Source: an uncultured Clostridia bacterium (GTDB taxonomy: Bacteria > Bacillota > Clostridia > Christensenellales > UBA1242). Taken from it: a stretch of DNA of 44,179 nt. The DNA lies in NCBI GenBank assembly GCA_934772445.1, contig CAKVMJ010000010.1, forward strand, positions 1-44,179, given 5' to 3'. The notes under the pieces were generated by a model. The model saw only the letters and a program-made list of their open reading frames with translations, was not told the DNA's origin and did not search any database. The position numbers and the translations under genes were made by a program. Positions 34,293 to 43,500 of the stretch are shown here, piece after piece. How positions within the stretch are numbered: position 1 is the first letter of the stretch; each line of letters starts with the position of its first letter.

Positions 34293-35603
34293 TTATATCA
34301 TAATTTTATAAAAATCAATTATATTTTTTAAGTTTTCTAAAGAGTCTTTAGAAAGTTTAGCATATTTTTCTTGTTTATTCTTAGTTTTTATAGCTAAATG
34401 CGATAATAAACCCATATTAGCACTAATTGGTTGGAAATTTTCTGCTCTTGCAGTTTGGAAATATGAAGTTATACCACCAATCATATTTGTATTTGAAAAA
34501 TCAACTGTTTCAAGACCGTTTAAGACTCTACTCATATTAATTCCGCAAACTAAACCACTCATAATACTTTCCACATAGCCCTCAACTCCGCTAATTTGAC
34601 CAGCAAAGAAGATGTTTTTGTGATTTTTCAAACTAAAATCTTTATTTAAACAAGTTGGAGCATTAATATATGTGTTTCTATGCATTGTGCCATACCTTAA
34701 AAACTCAACATTCTTAAGTGCTGGAATTAACGAGAAAATACGCTTTTGTTCTTTAAATAGCAAGTTTGTTTGAAATCCAACCATATTATAGAAATCGTTA
34801 TTTTTTGTTTCTTTTCTAAGTTGAACCACAGCATAAGGCATCTTGCCATTTTTATCAACTAAGCCAACTGGTTTTAAAGGCCCAAACCTAAGTGCATCAA
34901 CACCTCTTTTAGCCAATACTTCAACTGGCATACAACCTTCAAAAACCTTGCTATTTTCAAAATCCTTCAATTGAACAATTTCGCCTTTAATTAGCTCGTT
35001 ATAGAAATTTAGGTATTCCTCTTTATTCATTGGGCAGTTTATATAATCAGGTTCACCTTTGCCATATCTATCTTGAAAAAATGCGGTGTTGAAATCAATT
35101 GAATCATACGAAACAATTGGAGCAATTGCATCAAAGAAATATAGATATGAATTCCCGATTAATTCGCCAATTTCTTTAGATAATGCTTCCGAGGTTAGCG
35201 GACCAGTGGCAATAATTAAAGGTTTAGATAAATCTAATTTTTCCACTTCGCCATAGATTATATTTAAATTATCAAATTCCTTTAATTTATTTGTAACGAG
35301 TTCACTAAACTTTTCTCTATCAACAGCAAGTGCTGAACCTGCTGGAACTGCACATTCATCAGCGCATTTAATTAAAAGAGAATCAAGCATTCTTAATTCT
35401 TCCTTTAACAATCCTCCAGCAGTTGTTACATCACTACCTTTTAAACTATTCGAACAAACGAGTTCTGCAAAATTTGGATTCTTATGTGCTTCAGAGAACT
35501 TTATAGGTTTCATCTCATAAAGATTAACCTTAAAGCCTCTTTTTAGCAATTGATAACTGGCTTCGGAACCCGCTAAACCAGCACCAATGATATTTACTTC
35601 CAT
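34293..35603 (-). CDS. trmFO: Methylenetetrahydrofolate-tRNA-(uracil-5-)-methyltransferase
   Basis: TrmFO makes 5-methyluridine-54 in tRNA using methylene-THF and FAD. The 436-residue product starts with the FAD loop GAGLAGSEASYQLLKRG and has the cysteine region FAELVCSNSLKG, VFEGCMPVEVLAKRG, DALRFGPLKPVGL and the FAD-binding ISGVEGYVESIMSG. It is directly adjacent to topA, the conserved order. Confidence 0.97.
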   Translation of the reverse strand: MEVNIIGAGLAGSEASYQLLKRGFKVNLYEMKPIKFSEAHKNPNFAELVCSNSLKGSDVTTAGGLLKEELRMLDSLLIKCADECAVPAGSALAVDREKFSELVTNKLKEFDNLNIIYGEVEKLDLSKPLIIATGPLTSEALSKEIGELIGNSYLYFFDAIAPIVSYDSIDFNTAFFQDRYGKGEPDYINCPMNKEEYLNFYNELIKGEIVQLKDFENSKVFEGCMPVEVLAKRGVDALRFGPLKPVGLVDKNGKMPYAVVQLRKETKNNDFYNMVGFQTNLLFKEQKRIFSLIPALKNVEFLRYGTMHRNTYINAPTCLNKDFSLKNHKNIFFAGQISGVEGYVESIMSGLVCGINMSRVLNGLETVDFSNTNMIGGITSYFQTARAENFQPISANMGLLSHLAIKTKNKQEKYAKLSKDSLENLKNIIDFYKIMI

Positions 35604-37724
35604 CTAGTTTTCTTTTTCCTTGTTATAAGTTTTTGTATAATCACATTCTGGATTACTACATTTTTCTCTTATGCTACCATAGATTGTTTTTTCTGTTAGA
35701 TAAGAATTACATTTCGGGCATTTTCTGCCTTCAACTGGAATTTCCCAAGAAACGAAATCACAATTTGGATAGTTTGTACAGCCATAGAAAAGTTTACCAG
35801 TTTTACTATGTTTTTCGCAAACTTTTCCATCAGCACATTTTGGGCATTTGCCTAATGTTTTATTTATTGATTGAATATTTTTGCAAACTGGGAAATTACT
35901 ACAAGCTAGAAATTCGCCAAATCTTCCAGTTCTAATTACCATTTTATGACCACATTTTTCACATACAATATCCGTTTCTTTTGGTGGCTCTTTATATGTT
36001 ACACTGCTTCTATCAGCACCTGCTAATTCTTTAGAGAATGTGGCATAGAAATCTTTAATAATTTGTTGCCATTCAACGCCATTATTAGCCACATCATCTA
36101 GTTTATCTTCCATCTGAGCGGTAAATTGAACATTCATAATCTCACTAAAATGAGCATTTAACAATTCAATAACTTTAAATGCAAGTTCAGTTGGCTTTAA
36201 GAACTTACCATCTTTCTCTGTATATTTTCTATTTGCCAAAACCAAGATTGTTGGGGTGTATGTGGCTGGACGACCAATACCTTTTTCTTCCATTTCTTTT
36301 ACCAATGTGGCTTCAGAATATCTTGCTGGAGGTTTTGTAAATTTTTGAGTTGGAAGCAATGAATCCAAATTCAAAACATCGCCAATATTCAAAACTGGCA
36401 ACTTTGAATTTTCGCCATCATTCTCTTCATTATCCGCTTCTTCCTCTTTCTCCTTCTTTTTCAATGAATTATATACTTTTAAGAATCCATCAAAAATAGG
36501 GGTTTTACCAGAGGCTCTAAATTCATATTTACCATTTTCAATAACCGCAACAACAGAATCAAATGTGGCTTCCGCCATCTGACTTGCTAAGAATTTATTA
36601 TAAATCATATTATAAAGTTTATAATTCTCTGGAGATAAATATGGTTTTACAGATTCTGGAGTTCTTGCTAAAGAAATTGGTCTTATAGCTTCGTGGGCAT
36701 CTTGAGCAGATTTTTTAACTTTATAAACATTTGGAGTTGATGGTAAATACTTTTCACCAAAGTTTTCCAAAATATAATCTTTTGCCATTTTCATAGCATC
36801 AGGAGATACTCTTACAGAGTCTGTTCTTATATAAGTTATAAGCGCCACTTTTCCTTCATCACCGATAGTAACACCTTCATACAATTCTTGCGCACAAGAA
36901 CTTGTCTTTTTTAAGTTCATACCTAATTTATTTAAAGCATCTTGTTGCATAGTACTTGTGGTATAAGGTGCAGTTGGGTGTTGTTTTGTTAAACTCTTAT
37001 TAACATCTTTAACAACAAACTTTCCTTGCTTTATGTTCTCTAAAATTTCATCCATTTGTTCTTTATTAGAAATCTTAGATTTTTTACCATCAATCTTTGC
37101 TAAACTGCTTTTAAATAAATCTTTCACAGAATCTTTAAATAGGTTTGCAATCAATGTCCAATATTCTTCAGAAACGAAATTTTGTATTTCAATTTCTCTA
37201 TCAACTATCAATTTTAATGCAACACTTTGAACTCTACCAGCACTTAATCTTGGTTGAATCTTTTTACAAAGAATTGGAGATATTTTATAACCCACCAATC
37301 TATCCAAAACTCTTCTTGCCTGTTGAGCATCAACTAAGTTATGGTTAATACCTCTTGGACAAGTTAACGCCTTTGTTACGGCTGTTTTACTAATTTCATT
37401 AAATTCAATTCGAACTGGTGAATTTTCATCTAATCCAAGGATATTACATAAATGCCAACTAATTGCTTCTCCCTCTCTATCTGGGTCGGTTGCAAGGTAT
37501 ATTTTATCCGCCTTTTGTTGTTTTTGTTTTAGCATTTTAACAATATCGACTTTATCTGGCATTATTTCATACTGCGGTTTAAAATTTTCAATTACATTTA
37601 TTCCTAAAGATTTTTCAGGCAAATCTCGAACATGACCTTTTGTGGCAACTACTTCGAAATCCGAACCTAAATATTTTTTAATGGTATCTTTTTTACCAAC
37701 ACCTTCTATAATAACTAAATTCAT
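35604..37724 (-). CDS. topA: DNA topoisomerase I
   Basis: TopA relaxes negative supercoils. The 706-residue product has an N-terminal TOPRIM domain (GHVRDLP; DPDREGEAISWHL at about 80-92), the active tyrosine in ALITYIRTDS (Tyr298), SAGRVQSVAL, and three C-terminal zinc-finger-like domains (CEKCG..., CPKCADGK..., CPKCNSY...). The first TOPRIM motif reads IIEGVGKKDTIKKYLG instead of the usual ESPAKAKTI; the key glutamate and the following lysine are kept. AAGGAG precedes the ATG. Confidence 0.97.
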   Translation of the reverse strand: MNLVIIEGVGKKDTIKKYLGSDFEVVATKGHVRDLPEKSLGINVIENFKPQYEIMPDKVDIVKMLKQKQQKADKIYLATDPDREGEAISWHLCNILGLDENSPVRIEFNEISKTAVTKALTCPRGINHNLVDAQQARRVLDRLVGYKISPILCKKIQPRLSAGRVQSVALKLIVDREIEIQNFVSEEYWTLIANLFKDSVKDLFKSSLAKIDGKKSKISNKEQMDEILENIKQGKFVVKDVNKSLTKQHPTAPYTTSTMQQDALNKLGMNLKKTSSCAQELYEGVTIGDEGKVALITYIRTDSVRVSPDAMKMAKDYILENFGEKYLPSTPNVYKVKKSAQDAHEAIRPISLARTPESVKPYLSPENYKLYNMIYNKFLASQMAEATFDSVVAVIENGKYEFRASGKTPIFDGFLKVYNSLKKKEKEEEADNEENDGENSKLPVLNIGDVLNLDSLLPTQKFTKPPARYSEATLVKEMEEKGIGRPATYTPTILVLANRKYTEKDGKFLKPTELAFKVIELLNAHFSEIMNVQFTAQMEDKLDDVANNGVEWQQIIKDFYATFSKELAGADRSSVTYKEPPKETDIVCEKCGHKMVIRTGRFGEFLACSNFPVCKNIQSINKTLGKCPKCADGKVCEKHSKTGKLFYGCTNYPNCDFVSWEIPVEGRKCPKCNSYLTEKTIYGSIREKCSNPECDYTKTYNKEKEN

Positions 37725-37736
37725 ATACGCTCCTTC

Positions 37737-38822
37737 TTATATCTTGTAACAATTACCTGGTAATCTGGTAATTAATCCTTTTATTTCCATTTGCAATAAA
37801 ATTGAATTCAATTTTTTTATCTCAAAGCCTGTTTCAACTAATATTTCTTGAAAATGCTTTTCTGATGGTCTTAAAACATTATATACCTTAAGTTCATCTA
37901 TATTCAAGTCTAATTGTTGCAAATTTTCTTGAAGACCTTTCTTTTTACCAAAAAAATCCAAAATAGTTTCCGAACCAAGCACAATTGAGCCTTGACAATC
38001 GTGAATTAAACTATTACAGCCTTCGCTATAAATATCCCCAAATCTTCCCGGCAAGGCAAATATTTCTCTATTAAATTCTAACGCATAATTTGAAGTTATC
38101 AACGCTCCACTTTTTAATGGTGCTTCCACAACAAACACTGCCTTAGATATTCCAGCTATAATTCTATTTCTAACTGGGAAATGGTATTTCAATGTTTTCT
38201 CTTTTGGCTTATATTCAGAAATAAGCAAGCCTTTTTTCGCTATTTCATCTGCAAGTTTTTGGTTAGATTTTGGATAGATGTTATCAAAACCATTTGGTAA
38301 AACCGCAATTGTTTTTCCGCCAACATCTAAAGCTGATTCGTGAGCAACTTTATCAATTCCATCAGCTAATCCGCTAACTATTGTTACACCTTCTAAAGCA
38401 ATCTCTCTAACAAGCCTTTTGGTGGAATCTAATCCATAACGAGTGGCTCTTCTTGTTCCAACAACGCCTAAACAATCGGTATTTAACAGACTTAAATCAC
38501 CTTTACAATATAAAACTATTGGAAAAGATGGTGTTTCTAAAAGCAATTTAGGATAAAGTTCACTTTTAAAGGTTATAACTTTAATATTCTTCTCTTCAAG
38601 TTTTTTTAAGAAAAGATCTATATATTCTAACTTTTTAGAACCAATAATATACTCTATTTCTTTTTCATCTAAGAATACACTTAAGAGTTTTCTTAACTTA
38701 ATATTATCCTGCCAAACCAACGAAAAGTCTTTATAACTCTTAATTATTTCCAACTTTCTATGAGGAGTTATTTCACTAAAAACACTTAGCCAAATTATTC
38801 CTTTTTCTTCTAAACTAAACAA
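37737..38822 (-). CDS. dprA: DNA processing protein DprA
   Basis: DprA binds incoming single-stranded DNA and loads RecA during transformation. The product has a helical N-terminal domain, a Rossmann-like core (GVVGTRRATRYG, IVSGLADGIDKVAHESAL, PVRNRIIAGISKAV, SGALITSNYAL) and a C-terminal winged helix. The frame is open to a TTG at 38837, inside yifB. I prefer the TTG at 38822, which has GGGGAG seven bases upstream and starts two bases after the yifB stop. Both choices use TTG. Confidence 0.93.
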   Translation of the reverse strand: MFSLEEKGIIWLSVFSEITPHRKLEIIKSYKDFSLVWQDNIKLRKLLSVFLDEKEIEYIIGSKKLEYIDLFLKKLEEKNIKVITFKSELYPKLLLETPSFPIVLYCKGDLSLLNTDCLGVVGTRRATRYGLDSTKRLVREIALEGVTIVSGLADGIDKVAHESALDVGGKTIAVLPNGFDNIYPKSNQKLADEIAKKGLLISEYKPKEKTLKYHFPVRNRIIAGISKAVFVVEAPLKSGALITSNYALEFNREIFALPGRFGDIYSEGCNSLIHDCQGSIVLGSETILDFFGKKKGLQENLQQLDLNIDELKVYNVLRPSEKHFQEILVETGFEIKKLNSILLQMEIKGLITRLPGNCYKI

Positions 38823-38824
38823 AT

Positions 38825-40360
38825 CTATTCTCCCCAATATTTTTTATCCAATGTTCTATAGGATATTGCTTCCATAATATGATCATTAGAAATATTTTCA
38901 GCACCCTCAAGGTCGGCAATAGTTCTTGCAAGTTTTAAAATTCTATTATATGCTCTCGCGCTCATTTTAAGTTTGGTAAAAGCAACTTCCAAAATTGCAT
39001 TACTCTCTTCAGATATTGCACAATATTCTTTAACTTGTTGGTCGTTCATTGAGGCATTATTATGTATTTTAGTTCCAGCAAATCTTTTCAATTGAATTTC
39101 TCTAGCTTTATCAACCCTCTTTTTAATTTCCTCGCTGGATTCCTCATAAGTTCTATCAATTAAATCGCTATACTTAACTGAATCCACCTCAATATGCATA
39201 TCTATTCTATCCATTAAAGGTCCAGAAAGTTTGTTTAGATAATTTCTAATTTGTTGAGGAGTACACTTACATTCTTTTTCTGGGTTTCCATAGTTACCAC
39301 AAGGGCAAGGATTCATTGATGCAATTAATGTGAAGTTTGCAGGGTATTCCACTGTGTTTTCCACACGAGATATAGTTATAACCCCATCTTCTAGTGGTTG
39401 CCTTAAAGTTTCCAAACTATTTCTTGGATACTCAGGCATCTCATCTAAGAATAATACTCCCGTATGAGCCAAACTAATCTCTCCCGGTTTTGCCATTCTT
39501 CCGCCACCAGTTAGAGCAAGCATTGTTGTGGAATGATGAGGAGAACGGAAAGGTCTTTGCGTTACAATTCCCACATTATTATCCAAAACACCTGCAATAC
39601 TATGAATTTTAGTTACTTCTAAAGCCTCTTCGAAAGATAGTTCTGGCAATATACTTGGATAAGCTTTTGCTAGCATAGTTTTTCCTGAGCCCGGTGGACC
39701 AATCATTAAAATATTATGTCCGCCAGCAGCAGCAATTTCTAATGCTCGCTTTGCTTGAAACTGACCTTTAATATATTTAAAATCTGTTTTTATCTTTTTC
39801 TCGTTTTTAATTTCACTAAAGTTTCTAGGTTTTACTGGCTCTATATCTATTTCATCATTTAAGAACTTAACTGCTTCTCTTAAAGATTCAACTGGATAAA
39901 TCTCCAATCCCTCTATAAAACTTGCTTCGTTTGCATTATCCTTCGGAAGGATTATTTTAGTAAGCCCAGATTGATGAGCAGCAATAAGCATTGGCAAAAC
40001 ACCTTTAATCTTTCTAATACTTCCATCTAATCCTAGTTCACCTAAGAAAATATATTTGCTAACATTTTCGTACTTAACTTGCTCACTAGCAGTTAGAATA
40101 CCTATAGCAATAGCAAGGTCGTAAACTGGCCCATCTTTTTTAGTATCGGCGGGAGCAAGATTTATTGTTAACTTTAAAATAGGATATTTTAAAGCACTAT
40201 TCTTTATTGCCGACTTAACTCTTTCCTTACTCTCCTTAATAGCAGTTCCAACCAAGCCAACAATATCATAGCCCGGCAAACCTTGATTAATATCCACTTC
40301 TGCATTCACCTGATACCCAGTTATTCCAGATAATCCAAAACTCTTAACTATAGCTAACAT
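38825..40360 (-). CDS. YifB/ComM-type Mg-chelatase-like AAA+ ATPase
   Basis: A 511-residue AAA+ protein of the YifB/ComM family. In transformable Proteobacteria, ComM is a branch-migration helicase. Features: the N-terminal domain (GLPGYDIVGLVGTAIKESKE), Walker A GPPGSGKTMLAKA, RPFRSPHHSTT, FLDEMPEYPRNSLETLRQP, a cysteine cluster CPCGNYGNPEKECKC and the C-terminal RAYNRILKLARTIADLEG. It is immediately upstream of dprA and begins the nine-gene run from the promoter at 40391-40419. Confidence 0.92.
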   Translation of the reverse strand: MLAIVKSFGLSGITGYQVNAEVDINQGLPGYDIVGLVGTAIKESKERVKSAIKNSALKYPILKLTINLAPADTKKDGPVYDLAIAIGILTASEQVKYENVSKYIFLGELGLDGSIRKIKGVLPMLIAAHQSGLTKIILPKDNANEASFIEGLEIYPVESLREAVKFLNDEIDIEPVKPRNFSEIKNEKKIKTDFKYIKGQFQAKRALEIAAAGGHNILMIGPPGSGKTMLAKAYPSILPELSFEEALEVTKIHSIAGVLDNNVGIVTQRPFRSPHHSTTMLALTGGGRMAKPGEISLAHTGVLFLDEMPEYPRNSLETLRQPLEDGVITISRVENTVEYPANFTLIASMNPCPCGNYGNPEKECKCTPQQIRNYLNKLSGPLMDRIDMHIEVDSVKYSDLIDRTYEESSEEIKKRVDKAREIQLKRFAGTKIHNNASMNDQQVKEYCAISEESNAILEVAFTKLKMSARAYNRILKLARTIADLEGAENISNDHIMEAISYRTLDKKYWGE

Positions 40361-40390
40361 AATATCTCCTAAATAACACTAATCTAATTA

Positions 40391-40419
40391 ATTATATAAT
40401 AAAAGCCAAATAAATACAA
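40391..40419 (-). promoter_or_regulatory. Promoter of the yifB-dprA-topA-...-tcdA run
   Basis: -35 TTGTAT (40414-40419), 17-bp spacer, perfect -10 TATAAT (40391-40396), ending about 30 bp before the yifB start. No other clear promoter was found inside the run. Confidence 0.65.
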
Positions 40420-40461
40420 ATAATTTCCGTTATAATTAAAAACTCGGCAAATAAAGGCAAA

Positions 40462-40491
40462 AGAAAAAAGACTACATAGAGTAGTCTTTTT
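40462..40491 (-). terminator. Terminator after the surface-protein gene
   Basis: An 11-bp stem AAAAAGACTAC/GTAGTCTTTTT (40465-40475 with 40481-40491) with a 5-nt loop, followed by a T-rich flank on the minus strand, lies 23 bp after the stop codon. Confidence 0.85.
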
Positions 40492-40513
40492 AGGTTTGAT
40501 TTATTAAATTTAT

Positions 40514-43500
40514 CTAAAGTGCTTCAAATTGCTCGCGAGTGTAACCCCAATATGTTGTTAACGCATTTGAAGTATCATAATAATTCCACCCACTACTCCA
40601 ACCAGAAGGCTTTGAGGTTGCACCACAATAGATTACTAGTGTTGGAGAACAATTGAGAAATGTCTGGGATAGAATATCTGTTACACTATTAGGTATAAAA
40701 ATTTTTGTTAATCCAGTACAACCAACAAATGCGGAAGCGTTTATACCTGTTACACTATCTGGTATTGCTATACTTGTCAACCCAATGCAACCTTCAAATG
40801 CAAAACTACTAATTTTACTAACAGTATTGGGTATAATAGTTGTTTTACAACCTAACTGCAAGTAATTACTAGAAGTCACAATTATTGCATTACAATTATC
40901 TCTACTATCATATTTAGTATTTCCACTATCAACCTTTATACTAGTTATTGAAGGACATTTAGAGAATGCTCTTGCACCAATACTTGTGACACTACTTGAA
41001 ATATTAATACTTGTTAAACTACTACAACTATAAAATGCTGAAGCTCCTATACTTGTTACTGCATTAGGTATTATTATACTTGTTAAACCACTACAACCAT
41101 AGAATGCATTTTTACCTATGCTTGTTACAGCATTAGGTATTATTATATTTGTTAAACCACTACAATTTTCAAATGCTGAAACTCCTATACTTGTGACACT
41201 GCTTGGAATTATTACATTGGTTAATGTACTGCACTCATAAAATGTTGATTCTTCTATTGTTGTTATGTTATCAGATATTACAATACTTGTTAAACCACTA
41301 CAACCATTAAAAGCTGAAGCTCCTATACTTGTTACACTACTTGGTATTTCTATACTAGATAAACTACTACATCTAGAAAAAGCACTATCTCCTATACTTG
41401 TTACACTACTTGGTATTTCTATACTAGATAAACTACTACATCTAGAAAAAGCACTATTTCCTATACTTGTGACTGTATCAGGTATGATAGTATTCTTACA
41501 ACCCACAACTAACTCATTACCAGCAGTTCTTATTATTGCATTACAATTATTTCGGCTATCATATGTTGCATTTTCACTTGCAACTATTATACTTGTTAGA
41601 CTATTACAACCTATAAATGTACCAGGTACTATACGCGTAACACTTTCAGGTATTTTAATGCTTCTCAGATTAGAACAGTATCGAAATAAATTTGCTAATT
41701 TGGTTATACTATTTGGAAGATTTATTGTAGTTAAATTAGTGCAACTATAGAATGTATTATATGTAAGGCTTGTTATTTTATTAGGTAATACAACACTTGT
41801 TATATTAGTATTCTTTTTAAAAGCAGGTGGTTTTTTGGTTGTTGTTGAATCTTTAACAAACCCACTTACAGGTAACCCTTCATACATATTTGGTATTACT
41901 ACCTCTCCGCTTGGAGATGTTTCACTTTCACCTTCCACTAAATATGAATTACCATCAGAAGCAAGAGTAAACTTTAATCCCGTAATAGATGCGGTACGGC
42001 AATATAGAGTAACTGGGGTTGTTTCTGTATTAGTTGAAAAATAATCATCTTTTGCCACTTGGGTTAGTTCTTCATTTAAGAACCAACCAGTAGAATATGG
42101 AGTTGGCTCATAAGCAGATGCAAAATCGCTAACTGTACCTGAGGTATAATTCATTGTACCTTTATTTACCCCATCAACAACAAAGCTTACTTCTCTTGGA
42201 ATATTGGTTTGTCCCCAATAGGTTGTATGAATTGATACATCAGTTCTATAATTCCAATAGACATCCCAACCGCTTGGCTTTGATGATGCCTCGCAATAAA
42301 TTTTAAGACTTGATGAACAATTATAAAATGCAGAAAATCGTTCATATGTCGCATAAATAGTTGTAACAGTTTTAGGTATAAATATTTTTGTTAATCCAGT
42401 ACAAGAGTCAAACGCATTACTATATATAGTTGTTACAGTATTTGGTATTTCTATACTCGTTAATCCGCTACAACCTTTAAATGCTTCACTTCCTATGCTT
42501 GTTACACTGTCTGGGATTTCTACACTTGTTAATCCACTACAACCCTCAAAGACGCTTGCTGCTATATTTGTTATACTATTTGGTATTTTTATACTTATTA
42601 ATCCACTACAACCCCAAAATGCATTATATCCTATACTTGTTACACTGTTGGGAATTATTACATTTTTTAGTCCACTACAACGGGAGAATGTATTATATTC
42701 TATTACTGCTATGCTATCTGGTATTTCTATACTTGTTAATCCACTACAATTTTCAAACGCAGCACTTCCTATACTTGTTACACTATCTGGGATTGTTAAT
42801 GTACCTGTTAATGCACTACAAAATAGAAATGCAGATTCTCCTATAGTTGTTACACTATTTGGTATTTCTATACTCGTTAATCCGCTACAACGATTAAATG
42901 CATTGTCCCCTATACTTGTTATATTATTCGGAATAATAGTATTCATACAACCTTGAACTAATGTATTACTAGAGGTTTCTATTATTGCATTGCAATTATT
43001 TCTGCTATCATATTTTGTATTTCCACTTGCAACTACAATACTTGTTAATCCACTACAACTATTAAATGCATAGGATCCTATGCTGGTTACACTATTTCCA
43101 ATCGTTACATTTGTTAATCCAGTACAAAAAGAAAACGCAGAATTTCCTATGCTTGTTACACTATTCGGTATTTCCACACTTATTAATCCACTACAACCAC
43201 AAAATGCATACTTTCCTATACTCATCACGCTATTAGGAATAGTAACATTTATTATTTGTGTAGAATAATAAAAAACATAATCAGCAATATCAGATATATT
43301 ATTAGATAATACAATACTTGTTATATTTGTATTCTTTTTAAATGCTGAAGTTGAGGATGATCTTCCAGCTACAAAACCGCTAACAGGCTTTCCGTTATAT
43401 TTATTAGGAAGAACCACTTCTCCGCTTGGAGATGTTTCGCTTTCACCTGCAACCAAATATGAATTGCCATCTGAAGAAAGGGTAAAAGTTAAACCAGTTA

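Noticed and set aside
28414..40360. A defence or novel multi-gene system built around the HelD-like helicase
   Set aside because: Its neighbours (hslU, hisS, tcdA) are all recognisable housekeeping genes, and the helicase itself fits the HelD family; no unknown partner genes lie nearby.
41040..41480. Regularly spaced DNA repeats resembling a CRISPR-like array
   Set aside because: The period is 69 bp, a codon multiple, without unique spacers, and it encodes LRR units in an uninterrupted frame. No cas genes are present.
42481..42956. Long plus-strand open frames opposite the surface-protein gene (also at 41265-41750 and 40653-40865)
   Set aside because: They are antisense echoes of the 23-residue repeat: no good ribosome binding sites, repetitive low-complexity translations, and a convincing real protein on the opposite strand.
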